A stretch of 64,000 nucleotides of DNA from Gammaproteobacteria bacterium (GTDB taxonomy: Bacteria; Pseudomonadota; Gammaproteobacteria; Nitrococcales; Nitrococcaceae). The number at the start of each line of letters is the position of its first letter. Position 1 is the first letter of the stretch. The notes under the pieces are model-generated. The model did no database searches, had not been told where the DNA came from, and was given only the letters and a program-made list of their open reading frames with translations. This document shows positions 45,106-55,390 of the stretch, one piece after another. Where the stretch lies: contig JAUILK010000008.1 of assembly GCA_030433275.1 (NCBI GenBank), positions 1-64,000 on the forward strand, read 5' to 3'. The translations under genes and the position numbers were made by a program.

Positions 45106-45813
45106 CTAAACCGGCGACTCCGGCTCGCTGCGCTTCCGCGGCCGCCCGGACTTGCCCTGGGTCACCCGCCGCCCCAGCGCGGCCGCTATCTGTGCCTGGA
45201 ACCGTGAACCGCCCAGGGCGAAGTTGCCATTCGTCGCGGCGCGAATTTCGTCGACCGTCCCCGGATCAAGTTGGTAGCAGAAAAGCTCCCGGTAGGCGGC
45301 TTGCCGGGCCTCGGCGTCATTACCCAAAGCCGTGTAGAGCCGGTGCGGTGTCAACAGCGTGGAAGGCTCGCCCTGGGCGTTGGCCCGGTAGCTTGACCAG
45401 GGATACTCCGCCGGGTGTCCGACCAGTCTCGCACGCACTGGATTGAGTTCGATGTAGCGATAGCAACCCAGCACATAGTCCTCTTCCTGAGTCAGGCAAG
45501 AACGAAAGCGACCCTCCCAGAGGGTGCCGCTGCGACGCGTGGTTCGATTGACGTATTGGACGTAGCGCTGCCCCAACCGTTTCATCAGTTCGCTGGCGCC
45601 GGTCGATGTGCGGGGCGTCAGGAGCAGATGGACATGGTTGGTCATAAGGACGTAGGCGTAGATGGCACAAGCGCTCGACTGTGCGTATTCCTCCAGCCAG
45701 CCAAGATAAGCGCGGTAGTCCTCATCGGCGAAGAAACAGGCCTGGCGATTGTTGCCGCGCTGAATCAGGTGCAACGGTACCCCGGCAAGCATAACCCGTG
45801 GCCGTCTTGGCAT
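45106..45813 (-). mobile_element. REP-associated tyrosine transposase (RAYT, Y1/HUH family)
   Basis: 235 residues and apparently intact. The N-terminus PRRPRVMLAGVPLHLIQRGNN and the HUH motif in MTNHVHLLLTP are diagnostic of the IS200-like Y1 superfamily. The nucleophile Tyr is probably in RYVQYVNR, within the GTLWEGRF context. ELNPVRARLV and PWSSYRAN are further RAYT marks. The basic C-terminus (GRPRKRSEP) may bind DNA. RAYTs are linked to REP sequences and generally do not mobilise their own gene; most are single-copy. A 12-bp inverted repeat flanks it. Confidence 0.92.
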
Positions 45814-45861
45814 TTGGCGATCCTTCTTGATCGAATCGGCCGACAGGTCACCAAGAAAACC

Positions 45862-45873
45862 GTGGTCTGTCCC
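45862..45873 (-). repeat. right copy of RAYT-flanking inverted repeat
   Basis: GTGGTCTGTCCC, exact reverse complement of 45067-45078, located 48 bases upstream of the RAYT start. Confidence 0.65.
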
Positions 45874-45924
45874 CTATTGTTAGAGGCGGCACGCTTATCG
45901 GGAACTCTTCCGTACTCATTTTGT

Positions 45925-46079
45925 ACCCGGACGCGATCCACAGCATTCGCGACGCATTGAACCAATCGCAAGTGCTGGGCAGCGAGCACTTCAAAGATGA
46001 GATTGAATACCAACTACGACGCAGGGTACGCCCCGGCCAGCCAGGACGGCCTAAAAAACGACAGGAGAAACGCAGCTAA
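45925..46079 (+). pseudogene. C-terminal fragment of a second RAYT transposase
   Basis: The plus strand reads SIRDALNQSQVLGSEHFKDE, shortened, then RRRVRPGQPGRPKK and a stop at 46079. This is the typical end of a RAYT, parallel to GNFALGGSRFQ and GKSGRPRKR in the intact gene. No N-terminal part or HUH motif is present. It is in opposite orientation to the intact copy. Confidence 0.7.
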
Positions 46080-46276
46080 TTAAAAGGCAGTCTGACCCCG
46101 TTTTTCCTATTGCACATTAGCAGGCTCGCGACTGCGATGAGGTGCAAAGCCTTCCGCGAGTCTGGACTAAGATTCCCATGGGCCTTTGGATTTCGGATGC
46201 CGGTCATGGACAGCGCGAAAATCTGCATGTAGCTCTGCCGCGTATTCCGAGTTGATGCGGTTGTTAGGCATTGATA
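46080..46276. other. short intergenic region downstream of the 1180-residue gene
   Basis: It contains the tail of the RAYT-associated sequence (TCTGACCCCGTTTTT) and a GTTAGGC heptamer at 46263-46269 just outside the large gene. No gene is seen. Confidence 0.4.
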
Positions 46277-49200
46277 CTAGTCGTCATCCTGATCTTCGTG
46301 ATCGCTAATTATTCGTTCAGCCTCTCGGTCGTAGCCGTCCGCCAATTTTCTCAAGGTAACAGCAAATCGCTGAAAACCGACGTTCTCCACTTCCTCGGCT
46401 TTACTTCGGAACTGCTCAGCCAGTTCTCTCTCCGGTTTGCCGGTTGGATCAACCCAATGAACTCCGCGTGAGTTGTATGTGCCTGTACTAAAGCCATTGC
46501 GCATGTCCTCAGCTTCACGGTCATTCAGTGCAGCGGCGGCAGCGCGGTGTATCCATAAGCCGCCTGGGTCGGGTGGTGTGTGAATCAATACTTCACCAAT
46601 ATTGATGAATGCAACTTCCAGGTGGCCGGATTCCGTACAGACGTTCTTGACCCTTTGGAGCCATTCGGTGAAGCGCTCTGCGCTGAACGTTCCATCTTCT
46701 TGTAGCCCCGGCGGCGTCTTCCACTCATGGAGCAGCCGCCAGGCATTTGTTGCGATTGCCCTTGTTTCCTCGGTGGGTTCCTTCGGGGGCTGATCTTCTT
46801 TTGTGGATCGGTAAATCAGTCGGATTACCTCTGAAAAGAACTCGGGATCACTGGCCAGCCTGTTTTCAAGGAGTAGGGGCGCGGCACCTTGATGACGGTC
46901 CAGCAAGGGAACGTATGCCCACTCCACTCTGAAAAGGTCGTCCTGGTTGACCGTAGGCTCCGCCTGAAGCAACTTGATCAGTTCGACGATGTGGTATCCG
47001 TCCATGGCGTAGCTAGGCTCATTGGAGGAAAGAGCTGCGAGCAAAGCTCGAAGACATTGATTAACATCGATTGGCTGCTTGGCATGACGCATCCTGTCCA
47101 GGCACTGGATTGCCGCGTGTGGTCGGCCATGTTCAATGAGCTTTTCAATAGCAATGGCAAGACTGCCATCAGCCTGATACGCATTGGCGCCAGTGCGGGC
47201 CCAATATTCACTCTCGTCTTTTTGAAGCCATGCAGAAGCACGATCCCATGCTTCCTTGGTAAATGGCAAACAGGCCAGGAATTGCCCTACTTGCTCTGGC
47301 GTCCAATCAGATTTATCGATGTCGTCGCACCAATCCCAACCTTTGGCGTGGTAGCGCCGCCATATAAAACCGCCCACCAATGCCATACGCTTGTTGTCCG
47401 ATGAATCCAAAAAATGGGATAAAAAGGACCGTTCAAACACATCATCGGCAATAACGCCAAGCGCGTCCCCAACCTGTCCGGGTGAAGAAACGGCTTCTGC
47501 AAACCGAATAACACCCTCGGCACCATTTTGCTGATAGATTTCTGCTATGGCCGTTTGTCGTCGCGTGTCGAGTTTCTTTCGCTGCTTCTCCCAATCGCCG
47601 TTCTCCTCGTAGAGATCAAAATCACGATCCGTAAAGAGGTGCTGATATAAAATGAACGGGTTCGTTGGGGCGAGCTCTTCGGCAACTTGTTCAATGCGGG
47701 TAATCAGTTCGTTGGGCAATGCCCATTTTGCATCGGAGAAGCGCCGGTGTTTGTTTGTGAATTTCGTCAGATGGTCCCACATCGAAAAACGTTGTTCTTC
47801 AGGAAGTTCTGAAATGGGCTGGGAGGCCAGAGCTTCGAGTAGTTGATCAAACGCGAGTTTAGAGAGGTTATCAAAATGGTCAATCAATGCAGAAAGCCGA
47901 GCGGTATCTTGACCTGCGGCAGCCACTGCAAGTTCCGCGCAAAAAGATGCCTGCTGCCAATATTCCTGATGCGTAACGCTTTTTTTCCCGTCGTCGGGGA
48001 TTGTTTTACGCCAGCTGGGTCTGTGCGATCCGGAAGAGATCTGGTGCTGACCCGGCAGAAGCTGAATGATCAGATTCCAAGCGATATCCGGCCATTCGTG
48101 AAGGATCGTCCGCACCGCCACCTTGCGTTTGTCAACGGACGCCAACGTTTGCGGCAGCCAAGGCAGCAAAATGGTTACAAGGGAATTGAATGGGCGATTG
48201 GCCCACTGGCCACCAGGGTCATGGCTGGCAAGTTCACCAAGAGCAACACACACACGAACCAGGTATTCTTCGTCCCAGGCTAGCCCTTCCAAAGCCCAGA
48301 GCAGGCCAGTTAAATAATTGCCACCGGTGATGCCGTTACCTTCCTGCGAAAAAAGCTCATCAAACGGGAACGGCGTAAGACGCATCGCCTTCTCGACGGC
48401 ATTAAGAAATTCATCGGGAGCGGCTTCGGCCAGAATGGGCAATAAACTATCCAATGTGCCCCAAAGAACCCAGTCAGCGTCGATCATAAGTTCACGTATC
48501 ACCAACACGCAGGTTGCTTCAGCTTTTTCTTGCGAGCAGTTACCACAAGCATCGGGCTGGGCACCCAGAATGGCTAGACCCTCCGCGATTCCTTTTCGCA
48601 ATACGTGCGAACACTTCAGCACCTTGCCATGAATACTCGCCGCGTATCGCTCTTCGGCAGGTAGTTCAAAAGCGGGGTCTGGCTCTTTCAGTACGGAAAC
48701 TACCAGCGATCTAAACGTATCGAGGTTCTGATCAAGGATACGCGATCCCAGCTGGTTCCAGAGTTCGGTTCGATTGACAACTTTCCAGATACCGTTTTTA
48801 AGAGACAACGCGCTGTTAGGGCAATGCAATATTTCCCTTGCCTTCTTTAGCCATTCGTCATAGCTGATGCCGAGCAACTGGGTTATCGCTTCAAGGTCGC
48901 ATTGACTCTTTTCGCTCCAGGAACCAATTAAAACTGCCAGGGCCAGATAAGTGGCATCGGGGTGATGAGTCCAATCAATTTTAGGTTTCTCTTGCGCTTC
49001 CTTGAACTCCTCGGGCATCTCCGCCACGGCATTTTGCTTAAAGGCTTCCAGAAGATCGTCCGGTAGCTTTTCAGAAGTGATAGTGCCGGCATCCTGATTC
49101 CACGTCTGTACGATATCAACGATCCTTGACCAGACCCGCTGCGGAAACTGCTGCTGGAACTGGGAAATGTGGGAATGCAACAGAGATAGAACAACGCCGA

Positions 49201-49819
49201 ACTCGTTACCAAGATCGTAGCTAAGTAGATGGAAGTGGTTTAGGAAGTCATAGAGTTCGTCCCTTGAAACCTCATTGCCGCCGTTTGCTGCCTTCAGGTG
49301 GTGTCGAATAACATCAAGTTTGTCGATGCTTTGCGGTGGACTGAACTTCGCCTGCTGGACATTTCTGAGAAACTCGTCAACGTTCTTGGTGTGCCTCGCC
49401 TGGTTCAGCAGCCATTGTATATTGCGTGCATCGGTCGCGTTGAGCGGGCCTGTGAGCAGCGCAATAATATCCTTATCCCTTGTGAATACCTTGGGATTAT
49501 TGAAATCATTCCATGCAGCCTGCATCACCTCTCCAAACAGAGCGCTGCCCTGGGTGATGTAAATGGAATGCTTGACCTGCCCGAGAAGTTTCTGCCGTTC
49601 CTTGCTGTTTACGTTTTCTACGACAACAACGAGGTCGTCTGTATTAAAACCGTCGATCTTGCCCTGAAGTTTTATTTCCTTAATGGGCCAGCAAGGAAGA
49701 CAGGGGGCGTGCCCGCCGGTAAGCATAAGCGCAACAAATGACGCCTGGACATGCGCTTCAAAATGAACGCCGCCACCTCCTGTGGAAAATGGATTGCTTA
49801 GATTCATCTTTTCTGCCAT
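46277..49819 (-). CDS. large standalone protein with putative PD-(D/E)xK (Cap4/DUF4297-like) nuclease N-terminus
   Basis: 1180 residues. The first ~120 residues begin NPFSTGGGGVHFEAHVQASF and continue LMLTGGHAPC, KLQGKIDGFNTDDLVVVVEN and LLGQVKHSIYI. The order Glu in FEAHVQ, Asp in DGFNTDD and QVK is that of the Mrr/Cap4-type QxK nuclease fold used in many antiphage proteins. The remaining ~1000 residues look all-helical with repeated Leu-rich helices and many Trp, like HEAT or TPR repeats. I find no Walker A motif, toxin motif or membrane helix. The ATG at 49819 (or 49807) has only a weak Shine-Dalgarno sequence. It is A/T-richer than its neighbours and lies beside transposase remnants, fitting a transferred defence gene; that function is inference. 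Confidence 0.7.
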   Translation of the reverse strand: MAEKMNLSNPFSTGGGGVHFEAHVQASFVALMLTGGHAPCLPCWPIKEIKLQGKIDGFNTDDLVVVVENVNSKERQKLLGQVKHSIYITQGSALFGEVMQAAWNDFNNPKVFTRDKDIIALLTGPLNATDARNIQWLLNQARHTKNVDEFLRNVQQAKFSPPQSIDKLDVIRHHLKAANGGNEVSRDELYDFLNHFHLLSYDLGNEFGVVLSLLHSHISQFQQQFPQRVWSRIVDIVQTWNQDAGTITSEKLPDDLLEAFKQNAVAEMPEEFKEAQEKPKIDWTHHPDATYLALAVLIGSWSEKSQCDLEAITQLLGISYDEWLKKAREILHCPNSALSLKNGIWKVVNRTELWNQLGSRILDQNLDTFRSLVVSVLKEPDPAFELPAEERYAASIHGKVLKCSHVLRKGIAEGLAILGAQPDACGNCSQEKAEATCVLVIRELMIDADWVLWGTLDSLLPILAEAAPDEFLNAVEKAMRLTPFPFDELFSQEGNGITGGNYLTGLLWALEGLAWDEEYLVRVCVALGELASHDPGGQWANRPFNSLVTILLPWLPQTLASVDKRKVAVRTILHEWPDIAWNLIIQLLPGQHQISSGSHRPSWRKTIPDDGKKSVTHQEYWQQASFCAELAVAAAGQDTARLSALIDHFDNLSKLAFDQLLEALASQPISELPEEQRFSMWDHLTKFTNKHRRFSDAKWALPNELITRIEQVAEELAPTNPFILYQHLFTDRDFDLYEENGDWEKQRKKLDTRRQTAIAEIYQQNGAEGVIRFAEAVSSPGQVGDALGVIADDVFERSFLSHFLDSSDNKRMALVGGFIWRRYHAKGWDWCDDIDKSDWTPEQVGQFLACLPFTKEAWDRASAWLQKDESEYWARTGANAYQADGSLAIAIEKLIEHGRPHAAIQCLDRMRHAKQPIDVNQCLRALLAALSSNEPSYAMDGYHIVELIKLLQAEPTVNQDDLFRVEWAYVPLLDRHQGAAPLLLENRLASDPEFFSEVIRLIYRSTKEDQPPKEPTEETRAIATNAWRLLHEWKTPPGLQEDGTFSAERFTEWLQRVKNVCTESGHLEVAFINIGEVLIHTPPDPGGLWIHRAAAAALNDREAEDMRNGFSTGTYNSRGVHWVDPTGKPERELAEQFRSKAEEVENVGFQRFAVTLRKLADGYDREAERIISDHEDQDDD

Positions 49820-50009
49820 CTATAGCCACTACCTGACTGATTAAGCCAAACCGTGATTAGGTATCAGGCACGCATATTGAGTGAACCTGCCAGCACGATA
49901 TTGACGATGACGCGTCATAGGTCGGGGGCGCAAGTCCTTGTTCGCTCTATGGCGACGCCCGCATGGAGGGGCAGGCGCGGTAATAAATCGTTTCTATCTT
50001 CGGCACCGC

Positions 50010-51125
50010 TCACTCCCAACTCAACGCCCCACCTGTCCGATATTCAGTGACCCGTGTCTCAAAAAAGTTTTTCTCCTTTTTGAGATCCACCAGCTCGCTC
50101 ATCCACGGCAGGGGGTTCTCGGCGCCCGGGAACGCCTCGGTGAGGCCGATCTGGGCGAGGCGGCGGTTGGTGATGAAGCGCAGGTATTCCTCGATCATCT
50201 CGGCGTTCAGGCCGAGCACGCCGCGCGGCAGGGTGTCACGGGCGTATTCGACCTCGAGCGCCATGCTCTCGAGGATGACGCGCCGGGCGGTGGCCTGGAA
50301 CTCGGCGGTCCAGAGATGCGGGTTCTCCTGCTTGATCTGGTTGATGACGTCGATGCCGAAGTTAAGATGCATGGACTCATCACGCAGGATGTACTGGAAC
50401 TGCTCGGCGGTGCCGGTCATCTTGTTGCGCCGGCCCATCGCCAGCACCTGCGCGAAGCCGGTGTAGAAGAAGATCCCCTCGAAGCACACGTAGAAGGCGA
50501 TGAGGTCGCGTAGCAGCCGCTGGTCCGCCGCCGGCGTGCCGGTGTGGAAGTCCGGGTCGCCCAGGCTCTCGGTGAACGGCAGCGCCCATTCCGCCTTGCG
50601 GGCGACCGAGGGCACCTCCCGGTACATGTTGAACACCTCGCCCTCGTCCATCGCCAGGGATTCGATGACGTACTGGTAGGCGTGCGTGTGCAGCGCCTCC
50701 TCGAAGGCCTGCCGTAACAGGTACTGCCGGCACTCGGGGTTGGTGATGTGGCGGTAGACGGCGAGCACCAGGTTGTTCGCCACCAGCGAGTCCGCGGTGG
50801 AGAAAAACCCCAGGCTGCGCTTGACGATGGTGCGCTCGTCCTCGGTCAGCCCGTCGCGGCTTTTCCAAAGCTCGATGTCCCGGCCCATGGGGATCTCCTG
50901 GGGCATCCAGTGGTTGGCGCTGCCCTGCAGGTATTTCTCCCAGGCCCAGTGGTACTTGAAGGGCACCAGCTGGTTGAGGTCGGCGCGGCAGTTGATGATG
51001 CGCTTGTCGTCGACGCGCACCCGCGCGGCGCCGCGCTCGGGCGCATCGAGGCCGGTAGGGCTGCTCGCAGCCGGCACGGGTGTCGGGTGAGTAGCAGCGA
51101 CGGTGGGCTCGTTCCAGTTCAGCAT
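50010..51125 (-). CDS. nrdB: class Ia ribonucleotide reductase, beta (R2) subunit
   Basis: 371 residues. All di-iron ligands of R2 are visible: Asp112 (STADSL), Glu143 and His146 ([10 protein letters not shown]), Glu216 (FEGIFF), and Glu250 and His253 ([10 protein letters not shown]). Tyr150, four residues after His146, is in the position of the radical tyrosine (Tyr122 in E. coli). The C-terminus ([11 protein letters not shown]) should dock onto NrdA. It generates the tyrosyl radical used by NrdA in aerobic deoxynucleotide synthesis. The ATG at 51125 has AAGGAG about ten bases upstream. It lies 67 bases after nrdA on the same strand. Confidence 0.96.
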   Translation of the reverse strand: MLNWNEPTVAATHPTPVPAASSPTGLDAPERGAARVRVDDKRIINCRADLNQLVPFKYHWAWEKYLQGSANHWMPQEIPMGRDIELWKSRDGLTEDERTIVKRSLGFFSTADSLVANNLVLAVYRHITNPECRQYLLRQAFEEALHTHAYQYVIESLAMDEGEVFNMYREVPSVARKAEWALPFTESLGDPDFHTGTPAADQRLLRDLIAFYVCFEGIFFYTGFAQVLAMGRRNKMTGTAEQFQYILRDESMHLNFGIDVINQIKQENPHLWTAEFQATARRVILESMALEVEYARDTLPRGVLGLNAEMIEEYLRFITNRRLAQIGLTEAFPGAENPLPWMSELVDLKKEKNFFETRVTEYRTGGALSWE

Positions 51126-51192
51126 GATCGGTTGTCTCCTTCCTTGATTTGATGCGTGACGGGGGAGGCAGCGGCGAGCGTTGCGCCGCCCT

Positions 51193-54100
51193 TTACTGGC
51201 AGGCCTCGCAATCGGGGTCTTCGACGTTGCAGCTCTGCGCCGCGGGCTCGGCCGCCACCCGGTTGAGGGCGCCGTCGGCGACGGTGGACTTCTCCACGTG
51301 CGTCGCCCCGAGCGAGCGCAGGTAATAGGTCGTCTTCAGCCCGCGGCGCCAGGCGTTGCGGTAGAGCGCATCGAGCTTCGGCCCCGAGGCCTCGGCCATG
51401 TAGAGGTTGAGCGACTGGGACTGATCGAGCCATTTCTGCCGGCGGCTCGCGGCCTCGACCAGCCAGTTGGGGTCGATCTCGAAGGCGGTGGCATAGAGCG
51501 CCTTGAGCGCCTCGGGCACCCGCTCGATGACCTGCACGGAGCCGTCGAAGTACTTGAGGTCGTTGACGAGCACCGCATCCCAGAGCCCGCGCGCCTTGAG
51601 CGCCGCGACCAGATGGGGATTCACCACGGTGAACTCGCCGGAGAGGTTCGATTTCACGAAGAGGTTGCGGTAGGTGGGCTCGATGCTCGGCGAGACGCCG
51701 ACGATGTTGGCAATGGTCGCGGTGGGGGCGATCGCGAGGCAGTTCGAGTTGCGCATGCCGGTGCGCCGGATGCGCTCGCGCAGGGCGTCCCAGTCGAGCG
51801 TGGCGGAGGTGTCCATGTCGAGCGCCTCGCCGCGCTGCTCGGCGAGCAGGCGAATGGAGTCGATCGGCAAAATGCCCCGGCTCCACAGCGAACCGGCGAA
51901 GCTCGCGTACGGGCCGCGCTCCTCGGCCAGCTCGGTGGAGGCCGCGATGGCGTGGTAGCTGACCGCCTCCATGGAGCGGTCGGCGAACGCCACCGCCTCA
52001 TCGCTCGCGTACGGCAGCCCGAGCCGGTAGAGGGCGTCCTGAAAGCCCATCACCCCGAGACCCACGGGCCGGTGGCGGAGATTCGCTCGCCGCGCCTGGG
52101 GGACGCTGTACCAGTTGATGTCGATGACGTTGTCGAGCATGCGCATCGCGGTGCGCACGGTGCGCTCCAAGCGTACGGCATCGAGGCCCTCGGCGCCGAC
52201 GTGGGCGGCGAGGTTCACCGAGCCGAGGTTGCACACGGCGATCTCATCGCCCGAAGTGTTGAGCGTGATCTCGGTGCAAAGGTTGGAGGAGTGCACCACA
52301 CCGGCGTGCTGCTGCGGCGAGCGGGCGTTGCACGCGTCCTTGAAGGTGATCCAGGGATGGCCGGTTTCGAAGAGCATGGTGAGCATGCGCCGCCATAGCG
52401 AAACGGCCGAGACGCGCTTGTAGTTGCGGATCTCGCCGCGCTCGGCGCTCGCCTCGTATTCGCGGTAGCGCGCCTCGAACGCCTCGCCGTAGAGATCGTG
52501 CAGATCGGGAACCTCATCCGGCGAGAACAGCGTCCAGTCCGCCTCGTCGATCACCCGGCGCATGAACAGATCCGGCACCCAGTTGGCGGTGTTCATGTCG
52601 TGGGTGCGGCGGCGATCGTCGCCGGTGTTCTTGCGCAGCTCCAGAAACTCCTCGATATCGAGGTGCCAGGTCTCCAGATAGGCGCAGACCGCCCCCTTGC
52701 GTTTGCCGCCGTTGTGTGCCAGCGCAGCGGCGGTCATATAGGACGGATCGCCCTCCACCTTGAGGTCGTAGACGCAGGACGCCGGTTCAATCTCCCGGCA
52801 AGCGCGCACGCGGCTAAAAATGCAGCCCCCATGCTCGATCCAGTTGCGCTTGGTCAACGTCCGACAACCGATGCGCTCAGCGAGCTCTGCCACCGCCGGG
52901 ATACGGAGGTCCACGGCCTTGACCGTGCCCATGAACCGTACAGCGCTACCATCGCTGCGGCGGCCCTCGTGGTTTTGCAAGCGCTCCCGATATTGCCCAG
53001 CGGTGGGCACGCCCAAGCGTAGGAGCTGATAGCGCAGCCCCTCAGCCAGCGCTCGCGAGGTGCTGGTGAAGTAGATTTCCTTGCCCCGGCTGATCCCACC
53101 ATCGGTTTCCAGCAGGCCCTGCACCAGGGACAGGGTCTGCGAACGCGGCAGATGGCTGAAGCGCCGATGAATGCGCTTGTTGCCTTGCGGGTCGCACAGA
53201 TCGTCATATGTAAACGGCAGAGTGGCAACGCCGGCCCCGGTGATTCGGCCAGTGGTGGCATCACGCAGCACACCGCACCCGGCCGCCCAGTGGACCTGGG
53301 CGTAGCTCGTGCCTCGGGCAGTCGTCCAAAAATGGATACCACGGGCTTTGAGGTAATCGCGCACGAATCGAAGATGGCCGTCCTTCTCGGGATTGCCGGA
53401 CACGCCCCACTGTCGGCCGCCCTTGGAGAGATGACCATCGCCGAGCAGAATACCGTACAGTCGGGCGTCGTCATCATTCAGCCCATCGACGGGCACTACT
53501 TCCTTGGGGACCACCTGAGCGACGTAATCACCCCGCGTCAATTCGCCGGCCGCGACCCACTGCGGTTTCACCTTACCTTTGCTCAACCAACTCTCGGTTC
53601 GATGGCCGGCCTGTTCCATCGGTACACCGCGCAACGCCCACAACGGATGTCCGGTAGTCACCCGGATCGGCTCGATGGCGTGCTTGATGTTCAACTCCAC
53701 CATGGGCTCGGTCTGGTGATACGAGAATTTATCTTCGACCTGCCGGTACTCGCCGCGCTGACCCACTACCAGATCACGCGTTGTGACCTCCGCAATCGGC
53801 TTCGCGCCGTCTGCTGTATGCACCGGCGTGTCGGCGGCGAAACACTGATTGACCGCGACCGCCGTATCGTTGGCCACCTTGAGGAAAGGCACCACGCCCT
53901 GGGAGCGCCCGTTGGTGCCCTTGATGTGGGCGCCGAGCGCGCGCACGCCGGTCCAGTCGTTGCCGAGCCCGCCGGCGAACTTGGAGAGCAGCGCGTTGTC
54001 GCGGATGGCCGAGTAAATGCCGTCGAGATCGTCGGGCACCGTGGTGAGATAGCAGCTCGATAACTGCGGGCGGCGGGTGCCGGCGTTGAACAGCGTCGGC

Positions 54101-55143
54101 GTGGAACTCATGAAATCGAACGAGGCGAGCAGGCGGTAGAACTCCTCGGCGCGGTCCTCGCGGTCGATCTCGTTCAGCGCGAGCCCCATGGCGACGCGCA
54201 TGAAGAACGCCTGGGGCAGCTCGAAGCGCGTGCCGTCGCAGTGCAGGAAGTAGCGATCGTAGAGGGTCTGCAGACCGAGGTAGCCGAACTGGCGGTCGCG
54301 CGCCGGTTCGAGCGCCCGGCCGAGCCGCTCGAGATCGAATTCGAGCAGCCGCGAATCGAGCAGCTCGAGCTCCACGCCCCGGCGCACGTAGGCGGTGAAA
54401 TACTCCGGATAGCGCTGCGCCATCTCCTCGAAGCCGGCGGCCGCCGCGGCGCCGGCGAGAAAGCTCAGCGCCTCACGGCGCAAGGCGTCCAGCAGCAGAC
54501 CGGCGGCGACGTAGCTGTAGCCGGGCTCCTGCTCGATCAGCGTGCGCGCGCACATCACCAGCGCGGTGTCGATCTCTCTCTCCGGCACGCCGTCGTAGAG
54601 GTTGCGCCGCGTGGCCTCGATGATCGCCACCGGGTCCACACCGGCGACGCCGTGACAGGACTCGGCGACGAGGTGATGCAGGCGGGCCTCGTCAAGCGGT
54701 ACTTGGCGGCCGTCCGCCCGAGTCACGCGCAGACTCTCGGCCTGCGCCGCCGCCGGCTCGGCCTGATCTTGCCGGGCACGGGCGCGCTCCTCGCGGTAGA
54801 GCACGTAGGCGCGCGCCACGCGGTGTTCGCCGGCGCGCATCAGCGCAAGCTCGACCTGATCTTGAATATCCTCGATGTGGACGCGGCCGCCGGCGGGTTG
54901 GCGGCGGGCCAGCGCCTCGACCACCTGGCTGGCCAGACGCGCCACCGTCTCACGGATGCGCTGCGAACCCGAGGCGTTGGCACCCTCGACGGCCAGGTAG
55001 GCCTTGGTCATGGCCACGGTGATCTTGTCCGGATCGAAGGACGAGACCTGGCCGTCCCGGCGGATGACGTGAAGGTCTATGGCCTGGGATTCAGAGTGTT
55101 CGAACGATTCAGCTGGCGGGGAAACGACGCTTTGAGCCGGCAT
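51193..55143 (-). CDS. nrdA: class Ia ribonucleotide reductase, alpha (R1) subunit, with one intein
   Basis: 1316 codons; the host protein is about 938 residues after removing the intein at 434-811. Two N-terminal ATP-cone-like regions ([17 protein letters not shown], then [19 protein letters not shown]) point to allosteric control by ATP/d[12 protein letters not shown] and SSCYL are the barrel start. The radical cysteine lies in [10 protein letters not shown], and the C-terminal redox pair ends the protein (DCEACQ). The ATG at 55143 is chosen because GGAGG lies six bases upstream; the open frame continues 93 codons further but overlaps the cobalamin riboswitch. NrdR-box-like sites lie over the promoter. 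nrdB follows. Confidence 0.95.
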   Translation of the reverse strand: MPAQSVVSPPAESFEHSESQAIDLHVIRRDGQVSSFDPDKITVAMTKAYLAVEGANASGSQRIRETVARLASQVVEALARRQPAGGRVHIEDIQDQVELALMRAGEHRVARAYVLYREERARARQDQAEPAAAQAESLRVTRADGRQVPLDEARLHHLVAESCHGVAGVDPVAIIEATRRNLYDGVPEREIDTALVMCARTLIEQEPGYSYVAAGLLLDALRREALSFLAGAAAAAGFEEMAQRYPEYFTAYVRRGVELELLDSRLLEFDLERLGRALEPARDRQFGYLGLQTLYDRYFLHCDGTRFELPQAFFMRVAMGLALNEIDREDRAEEFYRLLASFDFMSSTPTLFNAGTRRPQLSSCYLTTVPDDLDGIYSAIRDNALLSKFAGGLGNDWTGVRALGAHIKGTNGRSQGVVPFLKVANDTAVAVNQCFAADTPVHTADGAKPIAEVTTRDLVVGQRGEYRQVEDKFSYHQTEPMVELNIKHAIEPIRVTTGHPLWALRGVPMEQAGHRTESWLSKGKVKPQWVAAGELTRGDYVAQVVPKEVVPVDGLNDDDARLYGILLGDGHLSKGGRQWGVSGNPEKDGHLRFVRDYLKARGIHFWTTARGTSYAQVHWAAGCGVLRDATTGRITGAGVATLPFTYDDLCDPQGNKRIHRRFSHLPRSQTLSLVQGLLETDGGISRGKEIYFTSTSRALAEGLRYQLLRLGVPTAGQYRERLQNHEGRRSDGSAVRFMGTVKAVDLRIPAVAELAERIGCRTLTKRNWIEHGGCIFSRVRACREIEPASCVYDLKVEGDPSYMTAAALAHNGGKRKGAVCAYLETWHLDIEEFLELRKNTGDDRRRTHDMNTANWVPDLFMRRVIDEADWTLFSPDEVPDLHDLYGEAFEARYREYEASAERGEIRNYKRVSAVSLWRRMLTMLFETGHPWITFKDACNARSPQQHAGVVHSSNLCTEITLNTSGDEIAVCNLGSVNLAAHVGAEGLDAVRLERTVRTAMRMLDNVIDINWYSVPQARRANLRHRPVGLGVMGFQDALYRLGLPYASDEAVAFADRSMEAVSYHAIAASTELAEERGPYASFAGSLWSRGILPIDSIRLLAEQRGEALDMDTSATLDWDALRERIRRTGMRNSNCLAIAPTATIANIVGVSPSIEPTYRNLFVKSNLSGEFTVVNPHLVAALKARGLWDAVLVNDLKYFDGSVQVIERVPEALKALYATAFEIDPNWLVEAASRRQKWLDQSQSLNLYMAEASGPKLDALYRNAWRRGLKTTYYLRSLGATHVEKSTVADGALNRVAAEPAAQSCNVEDPDCEACQ
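52711..53844 (-). other. intein of NrdA (378 residues), Gly at the +1 position
   Basis: In-frame insertion between DTAVAVNQ and [13 protein letters not shown]. It starts [10 protein letters not shown] (block A), has TTGHP (block B), two intact endonuclease motifs (LYGILLGDG and [10 protein letters not shown]), and ends ALAHN. The following residue is Gly812. Canonical inteins need Cys, Ser or Thr at +1, so the junction is atypical. The host sequence on both sides matches the uninterrupted enzyme, so the boundary reading is firm. Whether it splices by a variant mechanism or only cleaves is inference. Confidence 0.88.
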
Positions 55144-55390
55144 GGTTACCTCCGGTATCAGATCCTTCGATCGGAGGAACCCGCGCGCGCAGTCACCGGG
55201 CAGGGACAGCCCACGAAGCGGAATGCACCCATACCGGGAGCCTTTGACGCGAAGGTCTCCTACGGCGGACACCGCCGCGAGCGACGGCATCCGTGGCCTC
55301 GGGTGGTGATCGGGCTTCGCGGTCAAAACCGCGTTACCGTTGCGCGACAGCCCCGGATTTACACCGGCGTTCCCCACCCCTGACAACCTA
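55144..55390 (-). ncRNA. cobalamin riboswitch leader of nrdAB
   Basis: Read on the minus strand, the leader contains GGGGAACGCCGG, the core GGTGTAAATCCGG, then CTGTCGCGCAACGGTAAC. After a short CGCGG/CCGCG hairpin comes the B12-box-like AGCCCGATCACCACCC (55301-55316). GGGTGG at the 5' side can pair with CCACCC of the box. Near the gene, GGTTCCTCCG (55172-55181) is complementary to CGGAGGTAACC over the ribosome-binding site (55144-55154), giving a sequestering hairpin. The expected effect is to turn off B12-independent reductase when cobalamin is plentiful, as known for Streptomyces nrdAB. Confidence 0.85.

Noticed and set aside
46263-46269. GTTAGGC (GCCTAAC on the minus strand) just after the 1180-residue gene, like an integron attC core
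   Set aside because: No partner heptamer with proper spacing or folded attC structure was found, and there is no integrase or other cassette in the window.
54241-55383. 380-codon plus-strand frame antisense to nrdA and its riboswitch
   Set aside because: Antisense to a strongly conserved gene and a structured RNA; composition is that of a shadow frame.
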